Positions 62,287 through 64,000 of a DNA stretch of 64,000 nt are shown here, one piece after another. The stretch's first letter is position 1. The number at the start of each line of letters is the position of its first letter. The notes below the pieces were generated by a model. It saw only the letters and a list, made by a program, of their open reading frames with translations, had not been told where the DNA came from and searched no databases. Source of the stretch: Paraburkholderia metrosideri (lineage in GTDB: Bacteria > Pseudomonadota > Gammaproteobacteria > Burkholderiales > Burkholderiaceae); contig NZ_CAJHCP010000013.1 in assembly GCF_904848625.1 (NCBI RefSeq), forward strand, positions 124,001-188,000, given 5' to 3'. The position numbers and the translations under genes were made by a program.

Positions 62287-63442
62287 GCGCAACTCCCATG
62301 GTCGAAAAGCGCGCGGGCAGATACGGCGCGGGGTCAATTCGCAAGCCGTCTTCCGCGGACAGGATCTGCGCCGCGATCAGTTTGGCCGTGGCGAGCGCCG
62401 TAGTGACGCCAAGCCCCTCGTGGCCTGTGGCCAGCCATGTCGACGGATGGCAGCCTTCGTGCGCGAACTGAGCGGCCGGGCCGATCAGCGGCAGGCCATC
62501 ACGGGTCGCGGGTCGCAGACCGGTCCATCCACGGATGGCGTTGAGCGAGCGCAGCTTCGGTAAATATTCGGTAGCCCGCAGCAGCATCCGGGAGAGGACT
62601 TCTGGTTCGATCGCGGCATCGACATGGTCGAATTGGCGCGATGAGCCGATCAGCAATTGCCCAGTGGGACGCGGCTGAACGTTGAACGCTACCGAGGTGC
62701 CACTGGAGTTGTGCGCGCTCTTGATATAACCGAGTTCGAGAATCTGATGACGCACAGTGCCGGGGTAACGATCCGTGATCAGCAGGTGGCCTTTCTTTCC
62801 CTGCATGGGCAGACCGGGCAGAAGTTCGACCGCCTGCAAGCCGCTCGCGATCAACACTGCGCCCGCCGCGATCGTCTCGCCATCGGCAAGCACCACGCCG
62901 GCGCGATCCACACGCGCTACGGCGGTGTCTAGCCGGCAGTCGATGCGCCCCTTCACCGGCTGCTCTAGCAGCCACGCGGCGACGGTGGGCGCATAGACCA
63001 CGCCGTCGTCGGGCACGATCATGCCGCCGCGCAAGCCCTCGCGCAGTTCGGGCTCGGCCTCCCGCACCTGCCTGGCATCCAGCATCGTGCACGCAACCCC
63101 CCGCTGGGTAAGCGCTTGCTGGCGGATCTGGGCCAACTCGTATTCCTCGTCGTCGGCGGCGACCCACACTGTGCCGCACCGGACGAACGCGTGCCGCGCA
63201 TCGAGCCGGGGCCCCAATTCAAGCCACAATTCACGCGACCATGCCGAGAGCGCAAACTCGGCGGCCGAATCGTCCATCACGACGAGATGGCCCATCCCCG
63301 CAGCCGTCACTCCGCCACCAATGCCAGCGCGATCAATCACGAGAACGTTCGCGCCTCGCTGTGCCAGTTCGTGCCCACACGCGGCTCCGACAATACCCGC
63401 GCCAATGACAACCACGTCAGGACGAGAAGCCGTCGTTACCAT
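62279..63442 (-). CDS. lhpB: D-amino-acid dehydrogenase-type flavin subunit (LhpB-like)
   Basis: A 387-residue DAO-family FAD oxidoreductase (HcnC/LhpB type). The FAD-binding N terminus is VVVIGAGIVGAACGHELAQR followed by VLVIDRAGIGGGVTAAGMGH. The tail contains LRSLNAIRGWTGLRPATRDG, LPLIGPAAQF and STWLATGHEGLGVTTALATA, typical of the family's C-terminal FAD contact. It would oxidise cis-4-hydroxy-D-proline, the epimerase product, and pass electrons via LhpF and LhpE to the respiratory chain. ATG 63442 overlaps the stop of the epimerase gene by one base (TGATG), so the GTG or ATG at 63460 is less likely. Confidence 0.9.
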   Translation of the reverse strand: MVTTASRPDVVVIGAGIVGAACGHELAQRGANVLVIDRAGIGGGVTAAGMGHLVVMDDSAAEFALSAWSRELWLELGPRLDARHAFVRCGTVWVAADDEEYELAQIRQQALTQRGVACTMLDARQVREAEPELREGLRGGMIVPDDGVVYAPTVAAWLLEQPVKGRIDCRLDTAVARVDRAGVVLADGETIAAGAVLIASGLQAVELLPGLPMQGKKGHLLITDRYPGTVRHQILELGYIKSAHNSSGTSVAFNVQPRPTGQLLIGSSRQFDHVDAAIEPEVLSRMLLRATEYLPKLRSLNAIRGWTGLRPATRDGLPLIGPAAQFAHEGCHPSTWLATGHEGLGVTTALATAKLIAAQILSAEDGLRIDPAPYLPARFSTMGVAHG

Positions 63443-64000
63443 CACGCGTTGATACCCCACGCGAACGGGTCCTGGTCGGAGAAAATGAACTTAGATTCTG
63501 CGTTGACATGAGCCATGCCGCGAATACTTGGGCGCACGTACCCGGGCGCAAGATCAGCGCCCGTCTCGTAGCTCGCCTCGAACACGCTGCCGATGATGCT
63601 CTCCTGGCGCCACAACGCACCCGCCTCCAGCTGACCGTCGGCCGCGAGGCAGGCAATCTTCGCGCTCGTCCCAGTGCCGCAGGGCGAACGGTCGTAGGCT
63701 TTGCCGGGACACAGCACGAAGTTACGGCTGTCGATGCCGGGTCGACTGGACTTCGCGAACAATTCGATGTGATCAATCAGCGCTCCGTCCTCGCCGGTGA
63801 TCCCGTTAGCCTCGAGCGCCTCACGAATGGCCCAGCTGACATCCGTTAGCGTTTCGACGTTGGAAAACTCAAGGCTCTGACCATGATCAGAGACGAGGAA
63901 GAACCAGTTTCCGCCCCACGCGATGTCGCCATGCAAGCGGCCCACACCTGGAACGTCGACAGGTACGGCCTGGCGATAACGAAAGGCCGGCACATTGCGC
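63442..64000 (-). CDS. lhpA: 4-hydroxyproline epimerase, C-terminal part (window edge)
   Basis: C-terminal 185 residues of a proline racemase-family enzyme; the start lies beyond position 64000, and a codon reading N just outside the first GTG at 63993 fits the family (RNVPAF). Visible parts are GRLHGDIAWGGNWFFLVSDH, LIDHIELFAKSS, SRNFVLCPGKAYDRSPCGTG and TSAKIACLAADGQLEAGALW, with the second catalytic cysteine in SPCGTG, and the family ending near DPFAWGI. It would interconvert trans-4-hydroxy-L-proline and cis-4-hydroxy-D-proline. It is the first gene seen of the coupled lhp operon. Confidence 0.92.
   Translation of the reverse strand, partial: RNVPAFRYRQAVPVDVPGVGRLHGDIAWGGNWFFLVSDHGQSLEFSNVETLTDVSWAIREALEANGITGEDGALIDHIELFAKSSRPGIDSRNFVLCPGKAYDRSPCGTGTSAKIACLAADGQLEAGALWRQESIIGSVFEASYETGADLAPGYVRPSIRGMAHVNAESKFIFSDQDPFAWGINA

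Noticed and set aside
1..64000. CRISPR arrays, tRNA and rRNA genes, prophage
   Set aside because: I saw no regularly spaced repeats with unique spacers, no cloverleaf or rRNA sequence, and the holin-like gene at 50 kb has no phage genes around it.

Overview
The window looks like part of a chromosome of a Burkholderia-lineage betaproteobacterium (Paraburkholderia or Caballeronia type). It is GC-rich, it has a large type VI secretion system (T6SS) locus with tagJ/tagK-type accessories, and many of its small hypothetical proteins resemble ones I know from that group. The assignment rests on recognised protein families, not on a ribosomal marker. I see no rRNA, tRNA, CRISPR array or replication origin.

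Layout. Positions 1-2.4 kb hold small regulators: a decayed GlxA-like protein, an ArsR-like HTH protein and a LysR regulator. Positions 2.7-32.6 kb hold a T6SS locus built as two divergent arms around an AT-rich 540-bp region (17221-17759). The minus-strand arm reads tagK, tagJ, tssE, tssF, tssG, tssA, a second tssF, vgrG, a bifunctional peptidoglycan-hydrolase effector, a probable immunity gene, and then a scrap of a second effector copy. The plus-strand arm reads tssH, tssB, tssC, a frameshifted exported-protein gene, hcp, tssJ, tssK, tssL, tssM and a second, frameshifted tssL-like gene. All thirteen core Tss proteins are present, and tssF and tssL occur twice. I see no PAAR gene.

Positions 33.1-35.4 kb carry two tandem paralogous genes of unknown function. 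After them come an EamA exporter with a TetR regulator (two identical 19-bp candidate operators), an exported flavin amine oxidase overlapping a c-type cytochrome gene, a YWTD beta-propeller protein, a SnoaL-like protein, a GFA-family zinc protein and a small lipoprotein. Positions 42.7-47.7 kb hold a glucarate module: a GntR regulator divergent from a glucarate dehydratase followed by two MFS transporters. Positions 47.7-55.4 kb are accessory and patchy: a Ser/Thr-rich 527-residue protein, a holin-like membrane pair, several small conserved hypotheticals, an IS5-type DUF4096 fragment, an orphan receiver-domain protein and a cytosolic-looking solute-binding protein.

Positions 55.9-64 kb hold a hydroxyproline (or related imino acid) catabolic locus. 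It has an LhpC-like deaminase with a GntR regulator, a periplasmic amino-acid-binding protein, a decayed amino acid permease, an AraC-type regulator with a PAS domain, and a translationally coupled operon for a three-subunit D-hydroxyproline dehydrogenase (lhpB, lhpF, lhpE) led by a 4-hydroxyproline epimerase gene that runs off the window edge. Together these would epimerise trans-4-hydroxy-L-proline, oxidise the D-isomer into the respiratory chain and deaminate the product. The 2-oxoglutarate-semialdehyde dehydrogenase that finishes the pathway is not in the window.
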